Part shown: piece by piece, positions 26,663 through 36,097 of the stretch
Position numbering within the stretch: the first letter of the stretch is position 1
Layout: each line of letters opens with the position of its first letter
Assembly: GCF_900172345.1 (NCBI RefSeq)
Contig: NZ_FWFY01000008.1
Span: forward strand, 118,732-182,731
Origin: Limimaricola soesokkakensis
GTDB taxonomy: Bacteria > Pseudomonadota > Alphaproteobacteria > Rhodobacterales > Rhodobacteraceae
Reading direction: 5' to 3'
Length of the DNA stretch: 64,000 bases
Program-made: the position numbers and the translations under genes
The notes under the pieces: model-generated
The model's input: only the letters and a program-made list of their open reading frames with translations
Told to the model about the DNA's origin: nothing
The model's database searches: none

Positions 26663-28413
26663 TCAGCGCTCCAAGGAAAAGCTCAGCTCGAACACGAGGT
26701 CGTCGCGCGAGAAGTCCGTTGCCACCTTTCTATGCAGTTCGTCCTCGACCTGCGCCGCAACCAGATCGAGTCCATAGCCATTGACCGTTCCGTCGAGCGC
26801 GCCATTGCCGCCGATCTCGTGCCAGCCAAGCGTCACGCGGTCGCCCGTCCGGTCCCAGGTCAGGGAAATTCGGCCTTCCTCGGTGGCGAGCGCGCCGTGC
26901 CGCGCGGCATTGCTCGCGAGTTCGCGCAGGATCATGCCCACGGGAAGCGCCTGCCGTGGCTGCAGCTCCAGCGCGGGGCCGGAAATGTCCAGTCGGGACG
27001 GATCGATCAGGCTCAGCTCGGCCTGCGCCATATCGGCCAGCGACACGCTGGTCCATTCGGCCTCGGAAAGCAGGCCATAGGCTTGGGCCATGCTGCGCAG
27101 CCGTCCGACCAGCCGGTCGGAGAACTCCTCGATCGATCCCGCGCCCTGCCGGGTATCGCGGGCCGTGTCGATGGCCGCGGTCAGCATGTTGCGAACCCGG
27201 CCATTCAGTTCGGCGAGCAGCATCTGCTGCTGCCGCTCGGCGTGGGCCAGCGATGAGGCATCGACGATGGTGACCACGACGCCGCCGATCCCCTCGCCAT
27301 GGTCCCGATACGGCATAAGGCGCACCAGGTAGTGTTGGTCGCCCTGAGGAGCCGAAAGCCGCTGCTCGAAACCTCCGCCGGTGCTGAACACCTCTCGCAC
27401 CTGCGCTTCGAGATCCGGGAAGTCGAGCCGATCGGCGTGATCGGTCAGGGGCCGGCCGACATCGCTGGAGCGAAGGTTAAAGAAGGAGAGGCAGCGGGGG
27501 TGAAGTTGCGGATCGCCAGCCGGTCATCCATGAAGATGGTGGCGATCTTGGTGGCCCCGTAGAGGTTTTGCAGGTCGGAATGGGCGCGGTCCAGCTCCTC
27601 GACCGAGGTGGTCAGCTCGGCATTGAGGGTGGCCAGCTCCTCGTTGAGCGATTGCACCTCCTCTTTCGATGCCTCCAGCTCTTCGTTGGTCGATTGCGCC
27701 TCCTCTTTGACCGAGTCCAGTTCCTCGTTCAGGGATTCAGCTCTTCGAGCGCGGTCTCGTACTCCACGATGGTCGCCTGCAGCAGTTCGCGCAGCTCGCG
27801 CTCGACCGCCTCATGCCCCTCATTCTCGAGCATCATCACCTGACGGGTGGCCGGGCGGGGGGACTTCTGTGCCTGCCGCAGCGCAGCGCCTCGAAGGCCT
27901 CGGGATCCCGGAAAAAGCCCGTCACGCTGGTCAGCAGGTCGCGAAAGAGATCCGAGACCTCCGCGGCGTCTTCGCGCAGCCGCTGCGGATACGCCTCGAG
28001 TTCGGGGATCTGCAGGACCTTCATGCGCCACGCGGCGCATGAAGGTCCTGGTCTTGTAGCCCGAGAAATCGCGGGCCATCCGGCTGCGCAGGACCTGCAC
28101 GATCTCATGCTGCACCCGGTGCGTGTCCCCGGTCTCGTCGAACGGGCCGGGCGCCCACACGCCGCGCGGGATCTGCAGCAGCCGGGTTGGCATCCTTGCG
28201 ACGGGTTCGAAGAAATCGATGTCCCCGGCAGCCCGCGCATTTTCGGTCATGGACGTGTTTACGGGGGCCGAGCCGTCATGGCCCTACCCCAGGCTGATGC
28301 CGCCATGCTCCTTGATGATCTTGATCCCGAGCGTGCCGTCGGAATCCCCGCCCCGACAGCACGATGCCCACCGCATGTTCCCCCTGCGCCGTTACCACGC
28401 CCGCGCCGGATGG
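26663..28413 (-). pseudogene. Decayed CheB-CheR-PAS-HWE histidine kinase
   Basis: Pieces of one large gene appear in order on the minus strand but in different frames. From 28413 the CheB esterase end reads AVGIVLSG, then after a frameshift SDGTLGIKIIKEHGGISLG followed by a stop. The CheR N-domain follows (FSGYKTRTFMRRVA, shift, VLQIPELEAYPQRLREDAAE and LFRDLLTSVTGFFRDPEAFE). The SAM-binding part of CheR is deleted. The coiled-coil/PAS region (NEGHEAVERELRELLQATI; SLNEELATLNAELTTSVEEL) resumes, then a shift near 27495, then the HWE kinase domain (26663-27400). In that domain the phospho-acceptor motif reads ELNGRVRNML, with Gly where His is expected. Several independent lesions make it non-functional. 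Confidence 0.85.
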
Positions 28414-28698
28414 CGGGTTTTGGGTGCTCGAAACCAAGGGACGATCGCGGTAATCCCCGATGCTACTTCGCCACGGCAATCTAAGTAACCCATTGGAATA
28501 GTACGAATGTCGCCATTCCTCCCCGAAGACTGCCGCGTGGCGCCGTAAGCCCGAGAGGACAATTTGGTACGCTTCCGGTGGCCTTGGCTTGGGAAGCCGG
28601 GACGCAACTGATATGGTGCAGCCATCGATCGCCAGCGCAGATGGGCATGGTCGTCGGGAGTTTGGGAACCCTCTCGCCCTAACATGCGGGGAGGTTGC

Positions 28699-29415
28699 AT
28701 GACAGTCATATCCACCGAGTCGAACACGTTGCTTAGGGGCATGCCTGCTGGAATCATGTCCGGGCTGCGTAGATCTCTCAGCTTTGTCGAGCTGCCAGCG
28801 CGCACGCAGATCGAGTGGGACGACAGCCCGTTGGAATACGCCTATTTCCTGACCAGCGGCATCGCCTCGGTTGTCTCGAGCGAGAACGGCGGCCTCAATA
28901 TCGAGGCGGCGTTGGTGGGGCGCGAAGGCATGACCGGCCTGCCACTCGTGCTGAGCGACGACCGAAGCACCAGCGACGTGATAATGCAGGTGGCGGGGAC
29001 GGGCTGGCGGGCCGAGGCCGAGGCCGTTCGGCGTCTCATGGAGGACGGGGCCTGCCGGGATCGGCTGCTGCGCTACGTCAACACGGTCATAGCACAGATA
29101 CAGGGTACTGCCTTGGCCTATGGGCGGGGCAAGCTGGAGATCCGGCTCGCCCGGTGGCTCCTGATGTGCCACGACCGGGTGGCGGGGGACGAGCTCGAGC
29201 TCACGCATGATTTCGTGGCGCTGATGCTGGGGGTGCGGCGCGCCGGCGTCACCGTGGCGTTGCACGAACTCGAAGGCCGCGCGCTGATCCGCTCGACCCG
29301 GGGACGGGTGGTGATCCGCGACCGCGAGGGGCTTCTGGACGTGACTAACGGGTTCTATGGCGGGCCCGAAGCGCATTACCGTCGGCTGCTGGGAGAAGGC
29401 TCGACCATGGTCTGA
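28699..29415 (+). CDS. Crp/Fnr-family transcriptional regulator
   Basis: A 238-residue regulator starting at 28699 after GGGGAGG. The N-terminal cyclic-nucleotide-like jelly roll covers about residues 10-125 (YAYFLTSGIASVVSSENGG, GREGMTGLPLVLSDD). The C-terminal winged helix covers about 150-225 (LTHDFVALMLGVRRAGVTVA). Fnr-type cysteine clusters are absent, so it is not an oxygen-sensing Fe-S Fnr. Proteins of this subgroup often sit beside CheB-CheR-HWE kinases, which fits the decayed kinase upstream. Its targets are unknown. Confidence 0.85.
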   Translation: MTVISTESNTLLRGMPAGIMSGLRRSLSFVELPARTQIEWDDSPLEYAYFLTSGIASVVSSENGGLNIEAALVGREGMTGLPLVLSDDRSTSDVIMQVAGTGWRAEAEAVRRLMEDGACRDRLLRYVNTVIAQIQGTALAYGRGKLEIRLARWLLMCHDRVAGDELELTHDFVALMLGVRRAGVTVALHELEGRALIRSTRGRVVIRDREGLLDVTNGFYGGPEAHYRRLLGEGSTMV

Positions 29416-29441
29416 GCCCCGGTGCCTCGCGCGCTGAAGGG

Positions 29442-29694
29442 TCAGGTTTCCACTTCGGCGGCGGCTTGATCGATCTCATCTGGCGGCGTGACCGGCGTGC
29501 CCTCCGCGATCCGGGACAACGCCTCGTATTCGGCGCCCGGCCAAGTCCGCTTCTGGTAGATTTGCGATGGTCTCGGGGCGGTAGATCCCGCCGAACCGCC
29601 CTGGCAGCGGCGGCGAGAAATCAATGGACCGCCCGCATGTCGTGCAGATCAAAAAAGTATCGCCCCGGCCCCGCCGCACCGAGAAGATGTGCAA
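29442..29694 (-). pseudogene. Small CxxC protein gene, apparently frameshifted
   Basis: A TTG-started frame at 29694 reads MHIFSVRRGRGDTFLICTTC and continues GRSIDFSPPLPGRFGGIYRP, then turns Arg-rich. A second frame picks up with protein-like sequence (QKRTWPGAEYEALSRIAEGT ending AAAEVET) and stops at 29442. One single-base indel around 29540-29590 would join them into a protein of about 84 residues. It lies 20 bases downstream of pcm on the same strand. The family is unknown; it could also be two unrelated open frames. Confidence 0.4.
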
Positions 29695-29714
29695 CGCTGT
29701 TCAGGCGCCGTGCC

Positions 29715-30365
29715 CTACAGGGGCCAGCCCTCTGCGCCGAGCAATGGCACGAAGCGCACCCCGCCCAGATCCTCGGTGCGAGGGTTGCCAGAGCCGGGCG
29801 GGTCGGGCGCCGTCAGCCGCAGCAGACGCTGAACCTCGGCGCTGCCCACCGGCATCACCAGCCGCCCGCCGGGGACCAACTGGCGACGCAGCGGCTCGGG
29901 CAGGCGCGGCCCGGCGGCCGAGACGATGATCGCGTCGAATGGGGCGGATTGCGGCGCCCCGGCGCTGCCATCGGCGCATCGCAGCTCCAGCTCGTAGCCG
30001 AGATCCTCCAGCCGCAGGCGCGCCGCCTCCGCCAGCGCCGGGTCGCGCTCGATCGCCAGCACATGCGCGTCCATTTGCAACATTACCGCAGCGGCATAGC
30101 CCGATCCGGCGCCGATTTCGAGCACCCGGCTGCCGGGCCCGATCCGGGCGGCTTCAATCATTCGGGCCACGATCCACGGCTGGGAGATGGTCTGGCCCCG
30201 GCCGATCGGCAGTGGTCCGTCGGCATAGGCAAGGCTCCGATGCGCGGGCGCCACGAAGGCCTCTCGCGGGACCTCACCCATCGCGCGCAGCACCCTCTCA
30301 TCGGCGATGCCGCGTCCCGCGAGCTGGCGGGCGACCATGTCCTGACGGGCCTCCTGCATCGACAC
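29715..30365 (-). CDS. pcm: Protein-L-isoaspartate O-methyltransferase
   Basis: A cytoplasmic SAM-dependent repair enzyme of about 216 residues that methylates isoaspartyl residues in aged proteins. The family motif GQTISQPWIVARMIEAA (about 57-73), the SAM loop VLEIGAGSGYAA (about 83-94) and the C-terminal VPGGRLVMPVG segment are present. The GTG at 30365 has GGGAGG 5 bases upstream; an ATG at 30359 is the alternative start. The gene is downstream of and oriented like the 70-residue gene at 30478. Confidence 0.9.
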   Translation of the reverse strand: MSMQEARQDMVARQLAGRGIADERVLRAMGEVPREAFVAPAHRSLAYADGPLPIGRGQTISQPWIVARMIEAARIGPGSRVLEIGAGSGYAAAVMLQMDAHVLAIERDPALAEAARLRLEDLGYELELRCADGSAGAPQSAPFDAIIVSAAGPRLPEPLRRQLVPGGRLVMPVGSAEVQRLLRLTAPDPPGSGNPRTEDLGGVRFVPLLGAEGWPL

Positions 30366-30477
30366 CGTGCCCTCCCTTGCTCGGTCGGTCGGGGGCGCGT
30401 CCCGGCGGCCCGCCGGGGCGCTGACGTTATTCTCTTCTGGCCGCCTTGCGGTAACTGTCAGACCCCAAATGCCGTCG

Positions 30478-30690
30478 TCAGCGCGGCTTCGTAGTATCGA
30501 GGGGTGCGGCGTCGCCTTCGGGTTCCGGCGGACGGCGGCGTTCGGCATCCGTTAGGCCGGTGCCGGGGTCGTCCATGATCGATTTCGGAACATGCCCGGG
30601 AGGCGTGCGCCGCCCGGGATACTCGTAGCCGTCATCGAGATCTTTTTTGCGCGCTGGGTCGCTGTGTCCGCGCTCGTCCTTGCCAGTCAT
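30478..30690 (-). CDS. Hypothetical hydrophilic small protein, 70 aa
   Basis: Starts MTGKDERGHSDPARKKDLDD after a clear GCAGGAGG site. The protein is very hydrophilic and Pro/Gly-rich (YEYPGRRTPPGHVPKS, MDDPGTGLTDAERRRP), so it is probably disordered. No known domain is seen. The strong ribosome site and placement ahead of pcm support it as a real gene. Confidence 0.6.
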   Translation of the reverse strand: MTGKDERGHSDPARKKDLDDGYEYPGRRTPPGHVPKSIMDDPGTGLTDAERRRPPEPEGDAAPLDTTKPR

Positions 30691-30884
30691 CGTCCGTCCT
30701 CCTGCGGCTCTGCTTCCAAAACCCTGACGGACTTGACGCAGTTCCCCGCGCCCCGCGGCGCTCCCCTCGATGTGTGAGCGGGCATACCGCCGTGACATCG
30801 ACAGATCAGCCCGCCGTCCGCACGAATTGTGGTGACAGGCGGTCGGAACGGAGACCGACGACGCGCAAAGCTGGTCCTCGGTTC

Positions 30885-31655
30885 CTATCCGGCCACCGCC
30901 TTCGGCAGCGTGACCGGCGCGTGGCCCCAATCGGCGAGCGCCGCCCGCAGCGCGCGGGCGGTGTCGAGCGCCGCCGCGCCGTCGCCATGCACGCAGATCG
31001 AATGGAATGGCGTCGGCAACACCAAGCCGTCGCGGGTGACGATGCCGCCCGCCTCGATCATCCGCTTCACATGGGCCAGAGCCTCGGCCTGCCCGTGCAG
31101 CACCGAACCCGGGCGGCTGCGCGGGGTCAGGCTGGCATCGGCCTCATAGGTCCGGTCGGCAAAGATCTCGAGCGCGACCTTCAGGCCCGCGGCCTCGCCC
31201 GCGGCGGCCAGCTCTGACAGGGCGGGGGCGAGCAGGATCAGATCCGGATCGGTCTCGGCCACGGCTTGGGCGATGATGTCGGCCATGGCGCGATCGGCGC
31301 AGGCCTGGTTGTTCATCGCACCATGCGGTTTGACATGGGTGATCGGGTGACCGAACGCGCTGGCCATGCCCGCCACGGCTGAAACCTGGTAGATCACCGA
31401 CATGCGCAGCTCATCGGCCGAAAGCGTCATGGCGCGGCGGCCGAAGCCCTGCAGATCGGCATGGCCGGGATGCGCGCCGATGCTCGCGCCGGTTTCCTTC
31501 GCGCGCGCGATGGCGCGGCCGATCACCACCGGGTCGCCGCCATGAAAGCCGCAGGCGATGTTGGCCGCGCCCACCACGCCGAGCAGTTCTTCGTCATTGC
31601 CGATGACATAGGGCCCGTAGCTTTCCCCGAGATCGGCGTTGAGGTTGATCTTCAT
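30885..31655 (-). CDS. pxpA: 5-Oxoprolinase subunit A (LamB/YcsF family)
   Basis: A 256-residue subunit of the prokaryotic ATP-dependent 5-oxoprolinase PxpABC, which opens 5-oxoproline to glutamate. The hallmark N-terminus INLNADLGESYGPY and the IACGFHGGDP, SIGAHPGHADLQGFGRR and THVKPHGAMNNQ motifs of the LamB/YcsF fold are all present. The ATG overlaps the stop of pxpC (ATGA). The minus-strand operon order is pxpB, pxpC, pxpA. A 26-bp site shared with the ABC importer lies upstream of pxpB. Confidence 0.95.
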   Translation of the reverse strand: MKINLNADLGESYGPYVIGNDEELLGVVGAANIACGFHGGDPVVIGRAIARAKETGASIGAHPGHADLQGFGRRAMTLSADELRMSVIYQVSAVAGMASAFGHPITHVKPHGAMNNQACADRAMADIIAQAVAETDPDLILLAPALSELAAAGEAAGLKVALEIFADRTYEADASLTPRSRPGSVLHGQAEALAHVKRMIEAGGIVTRDGLVLPTPFHSICVHGDGAAALDTARALRAALADWGHAPVTLPKAVAG

Positions 31656-32716
31656 GGATGGCTCTCCGGCTCGGGATGATGCGGGAAATGATCGGGGCAG
31701 AGCGCATCGACCGCGCCGCCCACGAGGTTCGCCTGCCACAGCGCGCGCGGATCGATCCGCCCGGCATTGGCGCGGACGACGCACTCGGCGATCCGGTCCA
31801 ACTCGGCGCGGCGGTCGCGCGCGGCGGCCTCGGCCTCCTCGACGGTCACGGCGGTGAAGCGCAGCCTGTCACCGGGCGCGAGCCGGGCAAGGCGCGACAG
31901 GTCAGCCCCGATCACGGTGGCGATCTTGGGATAGCCGCCGGTGGTCTGGGCATCGGCCAGCAGCACGATCGGCTGGCCGCTGCCCGGCACCTGAATCGCG
32001 CCGGGCGCGATGCCGTCGGAGACGATGTCGGCGCCGCGCTCGGAATGTGAGAGCGCCGGTCCGTCCAGCCGCATGCCCATGCGGTCGGTCTCGATCCCGA
32101 CGCTGTACTCTGCACCGAAGAAGGTTTCGCGCGACGCCTCCGTGAACCACTCGGCCTGCGGGCCCGGGACCGCGCGGAGCGGGCCGCTTTCGGGCCGGGG
32201 CGGGACGGCGAAGGTCCTGTCACCCGGATCTGCTGCTGGGGCGGATATCGGAATGGCGTCGCCATCTTCGAGCTTGCGGCCAAACGGGCCGAGCCCGGCG
32301 CGGGGCAGGGTGGAACGGCTGTGCAGCGCATACGCGAGGTCGATCTCGCCGCCGATCCCGATCAGCGCCACGGGGCAGCCCGCCTCGAAACGCAGATCGA
32401 CCGTTTCGCCCGGATGCAGGGTGAAGGCGGTCCAGGCTCCCACCGGGCGCGGATTGTCGCCCGAGACCTGACCGCTCAGCCCAGTCCCGAGCGCTAGCCG
32501 CACTGGCCCGTCCTCGGCCCGCAGCTTTGGCGGCACGAGGGCGATCTCGATGGCGGCGGCATCGGTGTCGTTGCCTAGAAGCCGGTTCAGGAGATACAGC
32601 GCGTCGCGGTCGAGCGCGCCCGCGCCCGGCACGCCGATCCCGCGCCCGCCGCGAAAACCGGTATCCTGCAAGAGGCTGCGTGCGCCGGCGCGGGCGATGA
32701 CGAGGCGGGCGCTCAT
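31652..32716 (-). CDS. pxpC: 5-Oxoprolinase subunit C (biotin-dependent carboxyltransferase-like)
   Basis: A 354-residue KipA/PxpC-type subunit, fold related to the carboxyltransferase domain of urea amidolyase. Typical motifs are SLLQDTGFRGGRGIGVPGAG near the N-terminus, DRDALYLLNRLLGN, and SDGIAPGAIQVPGSGQPIVL followed by LADAQTTGGYPKIATVIGAD. Both ends overlap neighbours by 4 bases, so the three pxp genes are translated as a coupled unit. Confidence 0.94.
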   Translation of the reverse strand: MSARLVIARAGARSLLQDTGFRGGRGIGVPGAGALDRDALYLLNRLLGNDTDAAAIEIALVPPKLRAEDGPVRLALGTGLSGQVSGDNPRPVGAWTAFTLHPGETVDLRFEAGCPVALIGIGGEIDLAYALHSRSTLPRAGLGPFGRKLEDGDAIPISAPAADPGDRTFAVPPRPESGPLRAVPGPQAEWFTEASRETFFGAEYSVGIETDRMGMRLDGPALSHSERGADIVSDGIAPGAIQVPGSGQPIVLLADAQTTGGYPKIATVIGADLSRLARLAPGDRLRFTAVTVEEAEAAARDRRAELDRIAECVVRANAGRIDPRALWQANLVGGAVDALCPDHFPHHPEPESHP

Positions 32717-33447
32717 CGGGCCGCCTCGGCGAAGCTGGCAGGGTCGATGTCACCGCAGTCCAGCGCCGCGCCGATCCTGTCGAACTCGTTGCGGGCCACC
32801 GGATCGAAGCGGACGCGGTCGCCGGCCGCGAGCAGGGCCGGGACCGCGCGCTCCGCATCGAAGAGCGGTACCGGGCAGCGCCCGACGATGTGCCAGCCAC
32901 CGGGGCTTTCGAACGGGTAGATCACGGTCAAGCCGTTGGCGATGGCGACGGAGCCCTGCGGTACCCGGGTGCGGGGGCTGGTGCGGCGCGGCACCGAGAA
33001 GCCCTCGGGCAGTTCGCCCATGAAGGGCAGCCCGGGCAGGAAGCCGATCGCGTAGACCTCGTGCACCGTCTCGGCATGGCGCACGGCGATCTCCTCGCGC
33101 GACAGCTCCAGACGCGCGGCCAGATCGTCGAGATCCTCGCCCTCGTAGCAGCAGGGCAGCCGCCAAAGCCGGCCATCCGCGTGCGCGGCGGGCGCGGTGT
33201 CCTCAAGGGCAGCGCGGACCCGCGCGACCAGATCGGCCTGTCGCCCCCGGAGCGGGTCGTAGTGCAAGGTGATCGAGCAGAAGGCGCGCGACAGTTCGAG
33301 CGCGCCGGGCAATTCGCCTACCTCGAGCATGGCCGCCAGCCGCGCCTGCGCCGCGCCGACGCGTGCGGCGGCCTCCGGTCCGACCCGTGTCGCGAGCTCG
33401 AAGGTGACGGCCCGGTCGGCCAGGGGACGGGCGGCGATCAGCTCCAT
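32713..33447 (-). CDS. pxpB: 5-Oxoprolinase subunit B (KipI-like)
   Basis: A 244-residue KipI/PxpB-type subunit. Motifs are LPCCYEGEDLDDLA, the GFLPGLPFMGELPE loop and VPQGSVAIANGLTVIYPFES. The ATG at 33447 is preferred because GGAG lies 8 bases upstream. It is first in the pxpBCA operon and diverges from the MarR-like gene, with the first 26-bp site 52 bases upstream of its start. Confidence 0.94.
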   Translation of the reverse strand: MELIAARPLADRAVTFELATRVGPEAAARVGAAQARLAAMLEVGELPGALELSRAFCSITLHYDPLRGRQADLVARVRAALEDTAPAAHADGRLWRLPCCYEGEDLDDLAARLELSREEIAVRHAETVHEVYAIGFLPGLPFMGELPEGFSVPRRTSPRTRVPQGSVAIANGLTVIYPFESPGGWHIVGRCPVPLFDAERAVPALLAAGDRVRFDPVARNEFDRIGAALDCGDIDPASFAEAAR

Positions 33448-33499
33448 CAAGGATCTCCGGTTCAATGGGTTTGCAGGAGGCTAGAGCGGCTGCCAGCAG

Positions 33500-33525
33500 A
33501 TATCAACAATATGCCGATAAAATGT
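33500..33525. promoter_or_regulatory. Shared operator candidate, copy 1 (pxpB / marR-like)
   Basis: A 26-bp AT-rich element opening ATATCAACAATATGCC and continuing GATAAAATGT. It matches 22 of 26 positions of a second element at 34170-34195 ahead of the ABC operon. It lies between divergent pxpB and the winged-helix regulator gene, so one bound regulator could control both directions and autoregulate. Confidence 0.6.
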
Positions 33526-33612
33526 CGATAATGATTGCTGCAAAATTCGGCAGATTGATTGTTGCGGCTCCCCGTTGCAGCCTGAGGAAGGCAACAAGGG
33601 AAGGTTACGGAC

Positions 33613-34161
33613 ATGAGCGGACGGACGAAGCGGAGCGCGGATGCGCTGAACATGAAGGCCCCCAAGATCGTCTCGTCCGAGCATCTTGCGCAGGATGAGG
33701 GCTGGGAGCTGTCGGAATACGAATACGGGCTGATCGTTGCGCATAACGCCTTCACCCGCTGGATGGCGCGCTGCCTCGCCGCCGTGGTCGGTCACTCGAA
33801 TTTCAGCGCGCTCGATGTTCTGGTGCTGCACAACGTCAACCATCGCGCACGCCCGAAGCGCCTGTCGGACATCTGTTTCGTGCTCAACATCGAGGATCAG
33901 CACACGGTCACCTACGCGCTCAAGAAGCTCGTGGCCGAAGGGCTGGTCGAGGGGGAGCGACGTGGCAAGGAGCGCTATTACACGACGACCGAGCAGGGAG
34001 CCGAAACCTGCCAGAAATATCGGCAATTGCGAGAAATCTGCCTATTGGACACGCATCGCTCGATGGAGGCCGATAACGAGGAGTTGCGCCGGTTGGCGAC
34101 AGTTTTGCGTGGAATGTCAGGGCTTTACGACCAAGCCGCGCGATCTGTCGCTTCGGTTTGA
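33613..34161 (+). CDS. MarR-like winged-helix regulator
   Basis: A 182-residue regulator with the predicted MarR-type winged-helix fold. Core helices are FSALDVLVLHNVNHRARPKR, LSDICFVLNIEDQHTVTYAL, then a recognition helix and wing KKLVAEGLVEGERRGKERYY. It lies between the pxpBCA operon and the ABC/peptidase operon and is flanked on both sides by copies of the same 26-bp site. The simplest reading is that it controls both operons in response to their substrate; whether it represses or activates is not visible. Confidence 0.85.
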   Translation: MSGRTKRSADALNMKAPKIVSSEHLAQDEGWELSEYEYGLIVAHNAFTRWMARCLAAVVGHSNFSALDVLVLHNVNHRARPKRLSDICFVLNIEDQHTVTYALKKLVAEGLVEGERRGKERYYTTTEQGAETCQKYRQLREICLLDTHRSMEADNEELRRLATVLRGMSGLYDQAARSVASV

Positions 34162-34169
34162 TCAGGATT

Positions 34170-34195
34170 ATATCAACAAAATACCAATAAAACGT
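34170..34195. promoter_or_regulatory. Shared operator candidate, copy 2 (ABC operon)
   Basis: A 26-bp element opening ATATCAACAAAATACC and continuing AATAAAACGT, 67 bases before the ABC ATPase start. It differs from copy 1 (33500-33525) at only four positions and is in the same orientation. Such conservation in intergenic DNA next to a regulator gene points to a binding site. Confidence 0.6.
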
Positions 34196-34261
34196 TTACA
34201 ACTTGTGCAGGCTCTGGCTAGCGTCACGTCAACGCTGTGAAGAGGCCCAAGAGACTTCGAT

Positions 34262-36097
34262 ATGAGTGACACGACCGCTCCGATCCTGACCGTCGAGGAT
34301 CTGTCGATCTCCTTCGGTGACACCGAGGCCGTGCGCGGCCTGAGTTTCGAGGTGCCGCGCGGCGGCACTCTGGCGATCGTCGGCGAGAGCGGATCCGGCA
34401 AGTCGGTGACATCGATGGCCGCGATGGGGCTGTTGAAGTTCACCGGCGGCCGCGTCACCTCGGGCCGCATCCAGCTGCACGGCAAGGGGGGCGAGACCGA
34501 GATCACCGGCGCCTCGGAGGCCGATCTGCGCCGCATCCGCGGCAACCGGATCTCGATGATCTTTCAGGAGCCGATGACCTCGCTCGACCCGGTCTTCACG
34601 ATCGGCAGCCAGATCGGCGAGGCGCTGAAGCTGCACCGGGGCCTGCGCGGACGAGCGGCGCGCGACGAGGCGGCGCGGCTTCTGGAACTGGTACGGCTGC
34701 CCAATGCCCGTGCCCAACTCGACCGCTACCCGCACCAGCTTTCGGGGGGCATGCGCCAGCGAGTGATGATCGCGATGGCGGTGTCCTGCCGCCCCGACCT
34801 GCTGATCGCCGACGAGCCGACCACCGCGCTCGACGTCACGATTCAGGCACAGATCCTGCAGATCATCCGCGATATGCAGTCCGAGTTCGGCACCTCGGTC
34901 GTGTTCATCAGTCATGACATGGGCGTGGTCTCGGAGATGGCCGACGAGATCGTGGTGATGCGCCATGGCGAGATGGTCGAGGCGGGCCGCGCCGAGGACG
35001 TGATCCTGCGGCCCAAGGCCGACTACACCCGGGCGCTGATGGCCGCGGTGCCCAAGATCGGCGCCATGCAGGGCCAGGAAAATCCACGCAAGTTCGACCT
35101 GCCCGGGCAGGCCGCCGATCAGACCGACGCGCATCCGGCGCCGGAACGGACCGAGCCGCTGGTCCGGCTCGACAAGGTGACGACGCGCTACGATCTGACC
35201 TCGGGCTTTTTGGGCCGGGTCAGCCACCGCGTCCATGCGGCCGAGGAGGTCAGCTTCGAGATCCACCCCGGCGAGACGCTGGCGCTGGTGGGCGAGAGCG
35301 GCTCGGGCAAGTCGACCGTCGGCAAGACGCTGCAGCAGCTCGTCACCCCGGTCTCGGGTCGCATTCTCTATCGCGGCACCGACATCCTGTCGCTCGATCC
35401 GGCCGAGCGGCAACGCTTCAAGCGCGAGATCCAGTACATCTTCCAAGACCCCTACGGCTCGCTCAACCCGCGCAAGACGGTGAAGCAGAGCCTTATCGAG
35501 CCGATGGCCACGCATGGGCTCCTGAAGAAGGCTGATGCGCAGGTGGCCGATCTGCTGACCTCGGTGGGGCTCAAGCCCGAGCACGCCGGGCGCTACCCGC
35601 ACGAGTTCTCCGGCGGGCAGCGCCAGCGCATCGCCATCGCCCGCGCGCTCTCGGTCGATCCGGGGCTGATCATCGCCGACGAGGCGGTCTCGGCGCTTGA
35701 CGTCAGCGTGCAGGCGCAGGTGATCAACCTGATGATGGACATCCAGGCCCGGCGCGGGCTGGCCTATCTCTTCATCAGCCACGACATGGCCGTGGTCGAG
35801 CGGGTCAGCCACCGCGTCGCGGTAATGTATCTGGGCGAGATCGTCGAGATGGGCACCCGACGCCAGGTCTTCGAGACCCCGCAACACCCCTATACGAAGC
35901 GCCTGCTGCGCGCCGTTCCGGTTATGGACCCGACCCGTCCGCCGGAACGCGTCACGCTGACGGGCGACATCCCCAGCCCGGTCAGACCGGTCGGCGATCC
36001 GCGGCGCAGCCACGGTTTCGTCGAGGTCGCGCCGGGTCACCTGCTGGCCGACAATCATCAAGACTTCGAAAAATACAGGGAAGGTATCGCATCATGA
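34262..36097 (+). CDS. Peptide-type ABC transporter, double ATP-binding protein (DppD-DppF / GsiA-like)
   Basis: A 611-residue protein with two complete ATPase domains in one chain. Domain 1 (about 1-260) has Walker A GESGSGKS near 41 and [14 protein letters not shown]; domain 2 (about 290-600) has a second GESGSGKS near 345 and [15 protein letters not shown]. Each ends in the oligopeptide C-terminal extension. It powers the two permeases at 37681 and 38612. The last codons overlap the start of the binding-protein gene by 4 bases. This is the first gene of a five-gene operon ending in an M14 peptidase. Confidence 0.93.
   Translation: MSDTTAPILTVEDLSISFGDTEAVRGLSFEVPRGGTLAIVGESGSGKSVTSMAAMGLLKFTGGRVTSGRIQLHGKGGETEITGASEADLRRIRGNRISMIFQEPMTSLDPVFTIGSQIGEALKLHRGLRGRAARDEAARLLELVRLPNARAQLDRYPHQLSGGMRQRVMIAMAVSCRPDLLIADEPTTALDVTIQAQILQIIRDMQSEFGTSVVFISHDMGVVSEMADEIVVMRHGEMVEAGRAEDVILRPKADYTRALMAAVPKIGAMQGQENPRKFDLPGQAADQTDAHPAPERTEPLVRLDKVTTRYDLTSGFLGRVSHRVHAAEEVSFEIHPGETLALVGESGSGKSTVGKTLQQLVTPVSGRILYRGTDILSLDPAERQRFKREIQYIFQDPYGSLNPRKTVKQSLIEPMATHGLLKKADAQVADLLTSVGLKPEHAGRYPHEFSGGQRQRIAIARALSVDPGLIIADEAVSALDVSVQAQVINLMMDIQARRGLAYLFISHDMAVVERVSHRVAVMYLGEIVEMGTRRQVFETPQHPYTKRLLRAVPVMDPTRPPERVTLTGDIPSPVRPVGDPRRSHGFVEVAPGHLLADNHQDFEKYREGIAS

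Noticed and set aside
28013..28050. Perfect 17-bp inverted repeat with a 4-base loop
   Set aside because: It lies in the CheR relic, where the coding text TFMRRVA...RRMKVL is naturally self-complementary; a small deletion made it tighter. Not a regulatory site.
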